Source: Bordetella ansorpii
GTDB taxonomy: Bacteria; Pseudomonadota; Gammaproteobacteria; Burkholderiales; Burkholderiaceae_B
Length of the DNA stretch: 64,000 bases
Direction of reading: 5' to 3'
NCBI RefSeq assembly: GCF_900078705.1
Contig: NZ_FKIF01000006.1
Location: forward strand, 310,001 to 374,000
The notes beneath the pieces were generated by a model, which worked only from the letters and a program-made list of their open reading frames with translations, had not been told where the DNA came from and did no database searches. A program made the translations under genes and the position numbers. This document shows positions 32,920 through 40,789 of this stretch, one piece after another. Position 1 is the first letter of the stretch. Each line of letters starts with the position of its first letter.

Positions 32920-33059
32920 GTCCTCGGGGAGGGGTGCACTCGCCCGTGACGGCCAATTGGAGGAGGGGCAGTCCCGCGTAGCGGGACCGCGGGCGCCTGC
33001 TGGCGCGCCCGAGCCCGACGACTTGGCCGGCGCGGGCGAGTGCGCCCCTCCCCGAGGAC
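32920..33059 (-). repeat. Structured repeat, copy B (inverted)
   Basis: Arms of 27 nt (32920-32946 and 33033-33059) are complementary with one mismatch and differ entirely from the arms of copy A. The core (32946-33031, 86 nt) on the minus strand matches copy A except at the internal hairpin, GTCCCGC-TAC-GCGGGAC (32971-32987), and two nearby bases. The four extra bases relative to copy A equal the two additional base pairs of this hairpin. It ends 27 nt before the 3' end of the gamma-glutamyltransferase gene. Confidence 0.8.
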
Positions 33060-33086
33060 GGCCTACAGCAAACCACTCCCCCACCC

Positions 33087-34883
33087 TCACCGCCCCACCG
33101 CATAAGCCTGCATCAGCCGAGGCGTCGCCGCCGCATGCAGGATGCCGTCCTCGTCGCGCGTGGCGGCTGTCAGCCTGCCCACCGACCATTCGGGCGCCTC
33201 TTCCACCTGATGGCCGCGTGCGCGCAGGTCGGCCAGTACGTCCGCGCCGAACGAGGTTTCGGCCGCCAGGTGGCCCGGCTTGCGGTCGCGCGGGTAGAAC
33301 GAGCTGGGGAAGTGCATGGTGTGCGACATCGGCTGGTCGATGGCTTCCTGCAGGTTCAGGCCATGGTGCACGTGGCGCAGGAACAGCAGCAGTTGCCATT
33401 GCTCCTGCTGGTCGCCGCCCGGCGTGCCGAACACCATGTAGGGATTGCCGTCGCGCAGCGCCAGCGAGGGCGTCAGCGTGGTGCGCGGGCGCTTGGCGGG
33501 CGCCAGCGTGCCCGGCAGGCCGGGTTCCAGCCAGAACATCTGCGCGCGCGTGTTCAGCGCGAAACCCAGTTCGGGCACGATGGGCGAGGACTGGAACCAG
33601 CCCCCCGAAGGCGTGGCCGACACCATGTTGCCCCAGCGGTCGATGGCGTCGACGTGCGTCGTGTCGCCGCGCTTGACCGAGGCGCGCATGTCGGCCATGG
33701 TCGGCTCGCCCGCGCCGGCCGTGCCCTGCGCCACCTTCGACAGGCGGCCCAGCACGTCCATCACGCGCGCCACCTGCGCCTCGAAGCCCGGCACCATGCC
33801 CGGCCGCAGTTCGTGCGAGGCGCGCTCGCCGATCAGCGCGCGGCGCGCCGCGCCGTAGTCGTCGGACAGCAGTTGCGCCAGCGGCACGTCCACGAATGCG
33901 GGGTCGCCGTAATAAGCCTCGCGGTCGGCGAAGGCCAGTTTCATGGCCTCGGTGACAAGGTGGATGAACTCGGCGCTGGATGGGCCGGTGTTCCGCAGGT
34001 CCATGCCCTTGAGCAGGGCCAGCGTCTGCAGGAAGACCGGCCCCTGGCTCCAGGCGCCCGCCTTGGCCACCGTATAGCCGTGGTAGTCGTAGGTCAGCGG
34101 CGCCTCGTAGCTGGCCGACCAGCCGGCCATGTCGTCGGCCGTCAGCACGCCGCGATGCGGCCGGCCGCTTTCGTCCATCACCTCGCGGCGCATGTGGCGG
34201 TCGATGGCCTCGGCCACGAAGCCGCGGTAGAACGCATCGCGCGCGGCCTCGATCTGGCGTTCGCGGTCGGCGCCCGCCGCCTCGGCCTCTTGCAGCACGC
34301 GCTGCCACGTGCGCGCCAGCGCCGGATTGCGGAACAGCCTGCGCGCCTGGGGCACTGCGCCGCCGGGCACGTAGAGCTCGGCGGTGCTGGGCCAGTGCTG
34401 CTCGAAGAAGTCCTTCAGGCCGGCGATGGTGTTGGAGATGCGCGGCATCAGCGCATGGCCGTGCCCGGCGTAGTGGATCGCGGGTTCGAGCACGTCGCGC
34501 ACCCGCATCGTGCCGTGGTCGCGCAGCATCAGCATCCACGCGTCGAAGGCGCCCGGAATCACCGCGGGCAGCAGGCCGTTGCCCGGGATCAATTCCAGGC
34601 CCAGCGCGCGGTAGCCATCCAGCGTGGCGCCGGCAGGGGTGCTGCCCTGCCCGCACAGCACCTCGGTGCGGCCGGTGCGCGCGCTGTGGAACACGATCGG
34701 CACTTCGCCCGCCGGCCCCACCAGATGCGGCTCGACCACCTGCAGCACGAAGCCCGAGGCCACGGCGGCGTCGAAGGCGTTGCCGCCACGCTCCAGCATC
34801 GCCATGCCGGCCGAACTGGCCAGCCAGTGCGTGGACGTGACGACGCCGAACGTGCCCAGGATCTCGGGGCGCGTGGTGAACAT
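33087..34883 (-). CDS. Gamma-glutamyltransferase family protein
   Basis: A 598-residue Ntn hydrolase of the GGT family. The first half has GVVTSTHWLASSAGMAMLER and GGNAFDAAVASGFVLQVVEP; autoprocessing occurs before the catalytic Thr in RGDTTHVDAIDRWGN; the small subunit shows PSGGWFQSSPIVPELGFALN and TPGGDQQEQWQLL. It may hydrolyse glutathione or gamma-glutamyl peptides. No signal peptide is obvious, so it may be cytosolic, as in the YwrD/GGT-like branch. It lies 20 nt after the solute-binding protein gene. A GTG at 34907 overlapping that gene's stop is a possible alternative start. Confidence 0.87.
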   Translation of the reverse strand: MFTTRPEILGTFGVVTSTHWLASSAGMAMLERGGNAFDAAVASGFVLQVVEPHLVGPAGEVPIVFHSARTGRTEVLCGQGSTPAGATLDGYRALGLELIPGNGLLPAVIPGAFDAWMLMLRDHGTMRVRDVLEPAIHYAGHGHALMPRISNTIAGLKDFFEQHWPSTAELYVPGGAVPQARRLFRNPALARTWQRVLQEAEAAGADRERQIEAARDAFYRGFVAEAIDRHMRREVMDESGRPHRGVLTADDMAGWSASYEAPLTYDYHGYTVAKAGAWSQGPVFLQTLALLKGMDLRNTGPSSAEFIHLVTEAMKLAFADREAYYGDPAFVDVPLAQLLSDDYGAARRALIGERASHELRPGMVPGFEAQVARVMDVLGRLSKVAQGTAGAGEPTMADMRASVKRGDTTHVDAIDRWGNMVSATPSGGWFQSSPIVPELGFALNTRAQMFWLEPGLPGTLAPAKRPRTTLTPSLALRDGNPYMVFGTPGGDQQEQWQLLLFLRHVHHGLNLQEAIDQPMSHTMHFPSSFYPRDRKPGHLAAETSFGADVLADLRARGHQVEEAPEWSVGRLTAATRDEDGILHAAATPRLMQAYAVGR

Positions 34884-34903
34884 GCGGTGTCCGGATTCCA
34901 CGA

Positions 34904-36406
34904 TCACTTCCCGGCGATGGTCAGGCCCTTCAGGCGGATCAGGCCGTCGGGATAGGCCACGAAGCCCTTCACCGTCTTCTGCACGCCGAACACCCACGGC
35001 AGGTAGTACAGGTAGATGGCGGGGCGGTCGACCTGCATCTTCCGCAGCACCTGCGAATACAGCGCCTTGCGCTGGCCTTCATCGGCGGTGGCCTGCGCGT
35101 CGGCGAGCCACTTGTCGACCTCGGGATCGCAATAGCGGCCGTCGTTCAGGTTGCCCTTGCAGCTGACGTACTGGAAGATGTTGCCGCCCGGATCGACCCG
35201 GCCCGACCAGCCGGTCTGGCCCACCTCGAAGTCACCGCGCGGCAGCGCGGACTGCAGCGCGGCGAACTCCATCGGACGCAGCGTGATGTCGAAGCCAGCC
35301 TCGGCGCCCATGGCCTGCACCAGCTCGTACACCTGCTGCATGGTGGTGTTGTTGCCGTAGGTGATCTCGAACTTCACGCGGTCGTAGCCGGCTTCCTTCA
35401 ACAGCTTCCTGGCCTTTTCCGGATCACGGCCGGCGTGCTCGACGCTTTTGTCGAAGGCGAAGCTGGCCGGAGGGAACGGCTGGTGCGCGGGCTGGAACAT
35501 GCCCTCGCCCACCACCTGGTTGATCACGTCGCGGTCGATGGCCAGCTCCAGCGCCTGGCGCACGCGCTTGTCCTTGGCCAGGGGATTGTCGGCGCGCGCG
35601 CCATTGGCCAGGTTGACGGCGAACGACTGGAAGCCCAGGCCGGTGACGGCATCCAGCGACAGCTTGGGATCGTCCTTCACGGTCTTGGCGTCGCTGGGAG
35701 CGATGCGTTCGACGATATCCAGGCCACCCGCGCGCAGGTTGTTAAGCCGCACCGTGGAATCCGGCATCGGCGTGAACACCACGCGGTCGAAATGGTAGTT
35801 GGCCGCGTCCCAGTACTTGGGGAATTTCTCGAGCACGATGCGGTCGTTCTGCACGCGCTCCTTGAACTGGTAGGGCCCGGAGCACACCGGCTTGGCGCCG
35901 GGGTCCTTGTCGAAGCTGGCGGGCGACTGCATCATGCCGGCGCGGTCGGACAGCTGCGACAAGAGGCCCGCGTCGGGCCGCTTCAGGCGCAGCACCACGG
36001 TGCGCGCGTCGGGGGCCTCGACGCTGGCCACGCTGACCAGCTCGCTCTTGCGGTTGCTGTCGGGCAGCGAGATGGCGCGCTCGAGGTTGGCCTTGACCGA
36101 GGCCGCGTCCACCGGCGTGCCGTCGTGATAGAAGGCGCCCTGGCGCAGCTTGAAGGTCAGCGACTTGCCGTCCTCGCTGGTCTGCCACGATTCGGCCAGT
36201 TGCGGCACGAACTTCAGGTCGGGCGTGATGTCGACCAGGCGGTCGCACAGCGAGGCGAACACGATACGGCCCACGAACGTGCGCGCGCGCGCCGGGTCCA
36301 GCACGTCAGGATCGTCCTGCAGGCCGATGCGTAGGGTGGATTGGGCGGCGGCGGCGCCGCTGGCGAGCAGGCCGGCCGCAGCCAGCGCGAGGCAGATTTT
36401 GCGCAT
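34904..36406 (-). CDS. Peptide/glutathione-type ABC transporter substrate-binding protein
   Basis: A 500-residue periplasmic protein of the SBP_bac_5 family. The signal peptide ends around SGAAAAQS. The mature part shows LRIGLQDDPDVLDPARARTF, ITPDLKFVPQLAESWQTSED and FKLRQGAFYHDGTPVDAASV, then the C-terminal lobe with FEVGQTGWSGRVDPGGNIFQY. GsiB (glutathione) and DppA are relatives. No permease or ATPase gene of this type lies in the window, so it must use a transporter encoded elsewhere. GGGGAA precedes the ATG. Coupling with the GGT gene suggests uptake and hydrolysis of gamma-glutamyl peptides. Confidence 0.88.
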   Translation of the reverse strand: MRKICLALAAAGLLASGAAAAQSTLRIGLQDDPDVLDPARARTFVGRIVFASLCDRLVDITPDLKFVPQLAESWQTSEDGKSLTFKLRQGAFYHDGTPVDAASVKANLERAISLPDSNRKSELVSVASVEAPDARTVVLRLKRPDAGLLSQLSDRAGMMQSPASFDKDPGAKPVCSGPYQFKERVQNDRIVLEKFPKYWDAANYHFDRVVFTPMPDSTVRLNNLRAGGLDIVERIAPSDAKTVKDDPKLSLDAVTGLGFQSFAVNLANGARADNPLAKDKRVRQALELAIDRDVINQVVGEGMFQPAHQPFPPASFAFDKSVEHAGRDPEKARKLLKEAGYDRVKFEITYGNNTTMQQVYELVQAMGAEAGFDITLRPMEFAALQSALPRGDFEVGQTGWSGRVDPGGNIFQYVSCKGNLNDGRYCDPEVDKWLADAQATADEGQRKALYSQVLRKMQVDRPAIYLYYLPWVFGVQKTVKGFVAYPDGLIRLKGLTIAGK

Positions 36407-36633
36407 GTAGTTTCCCCGGATGACGAGACGAAGCGCCGCGCGGCGACAGAGCCGAGCGGCGCGAAGGCGTTATAGAAACATACTGCGCGATGCGGCGCAA
36501 AACCACCCCGGTATGCGCCACCGGGCAGGTCCGCGCCGAGGCGATGCGGCATCGGCGGCAAAGGCAAGGCCGGGCGCCCTGCCACGGTGGCCGGGCCAGG
36601 AGAGGCCACCGGCGCAGGAGCGGGTTCAGCGCC

Positions 36634-37843
36634 CTATCGCTGGTCCCATCCCGTGAATGGGTTGTTCCAGGACTTCCACACCAGCGGGCCGCGCGCCATC
36701 TCGGCGTCGCTCAGCAGACAGGCATCCAGCTTGCCGCGCAAGGCCGCCTCGTCCATGCCGATGCCGATCAGCACCAGTTCCTGGCGCGCATCGCCGACCT
36801 CGTCGGTCCAGCTGTCGCGAATGGCCGCCAGGTACTCCGGGTCCTCCGGCCACTGGTCGGGCGGCACGGCGGCCCACCAATACCCCGCCGCGCCATGCCG
36901 CGCCACGGCCCCCGCCTGAGACCACGACCCCGCCATCTCGGGGTGGCTGGCCAGCCAGAAGTGGCCCTTGGAGCGCACTACACCGGGCCATTCCTGTTGC
37001 ACCAGCGCGAAGAAGCGTTCGGGATGGAAGGGCCGGCGCGACCGGTAGACGAAGCTGTGGATACCGTATTCCTCGGTTTCCGGCGTGTGCTCGCCGCGCA
37101 GTTCGCGCAACCAGCCCGGCGCCTTGGAGGCTTCGGCGAAATCGAACAGGCCGGTGTCCAGCACGCGGTCCAGCGGCACGCGGCCGAACTCGGCAGTCTC
37201 GATGCGGGCGCGCGGATTCAGCCTGGACAGGATGGCCATCAGGCGATCGCGGTCTTCTTCGCTCACCAGGTCCATCTTGTTCAGCACGATGACGTCGCAG
37301 AACTCGACCTGCTCGATCAGCAGATCCACCACCGTGCGCTCGTCCTCCTCGCCCAGCGATTCGCCGCGTGCCTGCAATTTCCTGCGAGCCGTAGTCGCGC
37401 AGGAAATTGCAGGCGTCCACCACGGTGACCATGGTGTCCAGGCGCGCGATGTCGCCCAGGCTGCGGCCATCCTCGCCTTCGAAGGTGAAGGTCTCGGCCA
37501 CGGGCAGCGGTTCGGAAATGCCGGTCGATTCGATGACGAGCTGGTCGAAGCGGCCTTCCCGGGCCAGGCGCTCGACCTCCAGCAGCAGGTCCTCGCGCAA
37601 GGTACAGCAGATGCAGCCGTTGCTCATCTCGACCAGCTTCTCGTCGGTGCGGGACAGCTCGGCGCCGCCCGCGCGCACCAGCGCGGCGTCGATGTTGACG
37701 TCCGACATGTCGTTGACGATGACCGCCACGCGCCGGCCGTCACGGTTGTTCAGGATGTGGTTCAGCAGCGTGGTCTTGCCCGCGCCGAGAAATCCCGACA
37801 GGACGGTGACGGGCAGGCGGGAATGGGAGGCGGCAGAGGTCAT
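36634..37843 (-). pseudogene. CobW/ZigA-type zinc GTPase metallochaperone, frameshifted
   Basis: A gene of about 400 codons in two frames. The N-terminal part has the Walker [30 protein letters not shown] (the CxCC metal motif), and the Walker B segment ending [16 protein letters not shown] one-base insertion (T run at 37378-37380 on the + strand) shifts the frame after this point. The second frame continues [35 protein letters not shown] (the NKxD motif) and the CobW C-terminal domain, to [11 protein letters not shown]. Removing one base restores QELQARGES, as in intact homologues. A Zur-like site sits upstream. The change lies in a perfect inverted repeat, so mutation by templated repair is likely, though sequencing error cannot be excluded. 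Confidence 0.83.
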
Positions 37844-37858
37844 GGCTTGAATCGAAAC

Positions 37859-37871
37859 GATATAACATATC
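37859..37871. promoter_or_regulatory. Candidate Zur-box palindrome upstream of the zinc GTPase gene
   Basis: GATAT-AAC-ATATC is a palindrome of 5-bp arms in an AT-rich stretch 15 nt before the GTPase start. It contains the half-site TATAACAT found in Zur boxes. A fuller relative lies before the znuCBA operon, which strengthens the call for zinc control of both. Confidence 0.45.
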
Positions 37872-38057
37872 AATTTAAACCAGAAAGCCGCCCCCTTGGC
37901 AAGCAGGTTTCCTGTCTGCCGGGGCGATGAGTCCCGCGCCGAAGCGCCTCATGGCCCCAAGCCCGCCCTGGCGCCAGACACGGGGACTGGCCCGCGCTGG
38001 CGCATCGAGGCCGCCGGGCGCGGACCGAATACGGCGGGCGCCCGGCGCGGGCGCAGA
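37870..38057. other. Intergenic region between zinc GTPase and Bug receptor genes
   Basis: About 190 nt. It contains the upstream part of the GTPase promoter. The rest is GC-rich, without a gene, repeat or clear terminator. Confidence 0.4.
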
Positions 38058-39017
38058 TCACTCGATCACGATGCCCGCCTGATCGATCAACCTGGCCCAC
38101 TGGCGTGTGTCGCGCTGCACGATGTCCTTCAACCCGGCCGGCGTGCTGGAGACGAATTCCACGCCCTGCGACGCGAATTTCTCGTTGAGTTCAGGATTCT
38201 TCAGGGTCTCGACGACGGCGCGGTTGAGCTTGTCCAGCACCTCGGGCGGCGTGCCAGCCTTGGCGAACAGCGCATACCACGTGGTGTACGACACGCCCGG
38301 CAACGTCTGCGAGATCACCGGCAGGCTGGCGGTGTCGCCGCCCTTGCTGGGTGCGCTCATGGCCAGCGCCCTGACCGAGCCCTTGTCGATCATCGGTTTC
38401 AGCGAGGGCATGCTGCTGAACAGCGCCTGCACCTGTCCGGACGCCAGGTCGGTCAGCACCTGCGAGGTGCCGCGGTACGGCACGTGCACCACGTCGACCT
38501 TGGCCTGGCTCTTGAAAAGCTCCATGCCCAGATGCGCCACGCCGCCCACGCCGGCCGAACCGAAATTCACGCGGCCGGGATGCGCGCGCGCGTAGTCCAC
38601 GAGGTCCTGCACGGACTTGACCGGCATCTTCGCGTTGACCACCAGCACGTGCGGGCTTTCGGTGAGCAGGCTGATGGGCGCCAGCAGGGACAGCACGTCC
38701 TTGCCTTCCATGGCCTTGGACGGAATGGTCATGTTGCCCGAGGCCGGCATCAACAGCGTGTAGCCGTCGGCCTCCTGGCCCAGCACCTGGTTCAGGGCGG
38801 GCACGCCATGGCCGCCGCCCGCGTTGACCACCACGACGGGCTGGCCGAGCTTCTGGCCGAACAACTGCGCGAACTCGCGGCCCACCATGTCGGCGGGGCC
38901 GCCGGCCGCGAAAGGCACGACCATGCGGATGGGCCGCTCGGGATACTCGGCGCATGCCTGCGTAAAGGGCACGAGGCCCGCGATCAGGGCGCAAGCGCCC
39001 AGGTGCTTCTTCAGCAT
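38058..39017 (-). CDS. Bug-family tripartite tricarboxylate receptor (TctC-like)
   Basis: A 319-residue periplasmic protein. The signal peptide ends at QACAEY, with YPERPIRMVVPFAAGGPADM, GQPVVVVNAGGGHGVPALNQ, GSAGVGGVAHLGMELF and VHVPYRGTSQVLTDLASG following; these are the Bug landmarks. AGGAGG lies 6 nt before the ATG, which excludes a longer frame. It is 102 nt downstream of the PIG-L enzyme gene, transcribed in the same direction, so both belong to one carboxylate-catabolism unit, likely under the divergent IclR regulator. Confidence 0.92.
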   Translation of the reverse strand: MLKKHLGACALIAGLVPFTQACAEYPERPIRMVVPFAAGGPADMVGREFAQLFGQKLGQPVVVVNAGGGHGVPALNQVLGQEADGYTLLMPASGNMTIPSKAMEGKDVLSLLAPISLLTESPHVLVVNAKMPVKSVQDLVDYARAHPGRVNFGSAGVGGVAHLGMELFKSQAKVDVVHVPYRGTSQVLTDLASGQVQALFSSMPSLKPMIDKGSVRALAMSAPSKGGDTASLPVISQTLPGVSYTTWYALFAKAGTPPEVLDKLNRAVVETLKNPELNEKFASQGVEFVSSTPAGLKDIVQRDTRQWARLIDQAGIVIE

Positions 39018-39119
39018 TGTCTTCCTCCTTTTGGAACCTGCTGGAATTCTTTTTATTGGCGGCCATCCCGGCACGGGCCCGCCGGCATCCCTGCCGCGGC
39101 CGCCCAGCCAGGACGGCCG

Positions 39120-39833
39120 CTACCCCACGAACGCCGCGACGACGGCGGGGAAGATGCTCTGGTAGGCCTCGCCGTAGCGCGTGCCGGCGGACTTGCCGCG
39201 GCGGCCGGCCTGCGCGCCGCGCTGCAACGCCACGCGCTCGTAGTAGGCCCACAGGTTGCGCTGCGTGGGCATGGCCTGCATGGCCTGCCACTTGGTCTCC
39301 CAGACTTCGGTGATGTCCAGCAGCACGTTGGGCTTGAAGCCGCAAAGCTCGGTCTGGTGCGGCTCGAAGCACAGCACCTGGGGCGGCACCACGAAGTCGT
39401 CGCCATGGCCCGGCGCCATGGCCTGCATGCGGGCACGCAGCACCATTTCGTAGGTGCGGCAGTGATCGAGGTTGGACGGGTCGTGTTCGGGATGCGTCAG
39501 CACCGCCTGCGCCCGCGTGCGGCGCAGCGCCTCGGACACGCGGCGGATCGAATCCGCGGATTCGGGCATCGGGTAATCGCCCAGGTCATGGAAGTCGAGC
39601 GACGCCACGCCCAGGATCGCGGCCGCGGCCTGCGCCTCGGCACGGCGCAGGGCCTTGACGGCGTCGCGCTGCACGCCGCCCTGCCAGGCGGCGTTCGATT
39701 CGCCGTTCTCGCCGTAGCTCAGGCACACCAGGTGCACGTCCACGCCGCGCCGGGCATGCAGGGCCATCGCCCCGCCGCAACGCCAGACGAAATCGCCGAC
39801 GTGCGCGGTCACCACGAGTATCGAATCAGCCAT
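39120..39833 (-). CDS. PIG-L family hydrolase, 4-oxalomesaconate hydratase-like
   Basis: A 237-residue protein of the PIG-L/LmbE fold. In place of the usual AHPDD it has AHVGDFVWRCGGAMA, the variant found in GalB-type 4-oxalomesaconate hydratases of gallate catabolism. Other zinc-site segments are THPEHDPSNLDHCRTYEM and CFEPHQTELCGFKPNVLLD. AGGAG lies 7 nt before the ATG. The Bug receptor gene follows and an IclR regulator diverges; IclR regulators commonly control aromatic catabolic genes. The gallate/protocatechuate role is an inference from the motif. Confidence 0.78.
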   Translation of the reverse strand: MADSILVVTAHVGDFVWRCGGAMALHARRGVDVHLVCLSYGENGESNAAWQGGVQRDAVKALRRAEAQAAAAILGVASLDFHDLGDYPMPESADSIRRVSEALRRTRAQAVLTHPEHDPSNLDHCRTYEMVLRARMQAMAPGHGDDFVVPPQVLCFEPHQTELCGFKPNVLLDITEVWETKWQAMQAMPTQRNLWAYYERVALQRGAQAGRRGKSAGTRYGEAYQSIFPAVVAAFVG

Positions 39834-39882
39834 CCACTGTCTCCTGAATGAATGAACAGAATTATATTTTCTTGAAACATCG

Positions 39883-39897
39883 TTGTACTCTGTACAA
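39883..39897. promoter_or_regulatory. Palindromic operator between the PIG-L and IclR genes
   Basis: TTGTAC-TCT-GTACAA, a perfect inverted repeat with 6-bp arms in the 98-nt divergent region, 35 nt before the IclR start. It is the type of site IclR-family proteins bind, and could control both directions. Confidence 0.6.
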
Positions 39898-39931
39898 TAG
39901 CCTAATAAAAATGCGGATTTCAGAGGTTCAC

Positions 39932-40645
39932 ATGAGTAATGATGGCGTCGTGGCGGTCGAGCGGGCGCTGAGCGTGCTGGATTGTTTCCGGCCGGGCGCG
40001 GAGCACTTGGCCCTGGCCGATTTCGCGGCGCGCCTGCCGCTGCACAAGACCACCATCTTCCGGCTGCTGAACTCGCTGGCGCGCTGTGGCTACGTCGTGC
40101 GCGAGGCCGACGGCCGTTATGGACTGGGGCCGCGCGTGCTTTATCTGGCGCGCGTCTACGAACGCGGCTTCGACCTGTCGGCGGTCGTCATGCCGGTGCT
40201 CGAAGCCCTGTCCGAAGAGACGGGAGAAAGCGCCGCCTATTACGTGGAGGGCGGCGAGCCTGGGCAGCGCCTGTGCCTGTTCCGCCATCAGCCGCATGAA
40301 GGCCTGCACAGCCAGGTGCTGGCCGGCAGCGTGATGCCGCCCGATCAATCGTCGACGGGGCGGGTCTTCTCGATCTGGACGCAAGGCAGCCCGCGCGGCG
40401 AGGACCGCCTGCCCTTCTTCTCGTGCGGCGCGCGCGATCCCTACACCTCGTCCTGGGCGGTGCCCATCATCGGCAACGACGACCGCTTCGTGGGCGCGCT
40501 GACGATCGCCGGTCCCTCCGTGCGCCTGAAGAACAGGGACGCGCCGCGCATGCAGGCCATCATCCTGGCCCGGGCGGACGAACTGGCGCGCCGCCTGGGC
40601 GCGTCCAGCGAGATGCGCGACATGCTTTACGGCAAGGTGGGCTAG
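39932..40645 (+). CDS. IclR-family transcriptional regulator
   Basis: A 237-residue regulator. The N-terminal winged helix reads AVERALSVLDCFRPGAEHLA, with the recognition helix in LPLHKTTIFRLLNSLARCGY and the wing DGRYGLGPRVLYLA. The effector domain follows with QVLAGSVMPPDQSSTGRVFS and WAVPIIGNDDRFVGALTIAG. AGAGG lies before the ATG at 39932; a longer frame upstream is not preferred. It is expected to repress or activate the PIG-L/Bug unit through the palindrome at 39883. Confidence 0.88.
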   Translation: MSNDGVVAVERALSVLDCFRPGAEHLALADFAARLPLHKTTIFRLLNSLARCGYVVREADGRYGLGPRVLYLARVYERGFDLSAVVMPVLEALSEETGESAAYYVEGGEPGQRLCLFRHQPHEGLHSQVLAGSVMPPDQSSTGRVFSIWTQGSPRGEDRLPFFSCGARDPYTSSWAVPIIGNDDRFVGALTIAGPSVRLKNRDAPRMQAIILARADELARRLGASSEMRDMLYGKVG

Positions 40646-40720
40646 GCGGCGGCAGGACGCGGCGTTGCCCATGCTCCGGCCCCCCCGGGGGGGAATGCCA
40701 GGGAATCGTCAGGATATATT

Positions 40721-40732
40721 ATGTTATAACAT
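40721..40732. promoter_or_regulatory. Candidate Zur box upstream of znuCBA
   Basis: ATGTTATAACAT is a perfect 12-bp palindrome 58 nt before the znuC start, in an AT-rich stretch. It is the core of known Zur operators (TGTTATAwwATAACA with a shortened centre). The location before a zinc uptake operon supports repression by Zur under zinc sufficiency. Confidence 0.65.
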
Positions 40733-40789
40733 TACTATTCGAATCGATTTCGCCGCCCTCCCCGCGCGCGTGTGCGGCGCGGTCCCAAA

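Noticed and set aside
40681-40693. CCCCCC-GGGGGGG palindrome after the IclR gene
   Set aside because: It lacks a loop and a T run; probably a simple homopolymer palindrome rather than a terminator or binding site.
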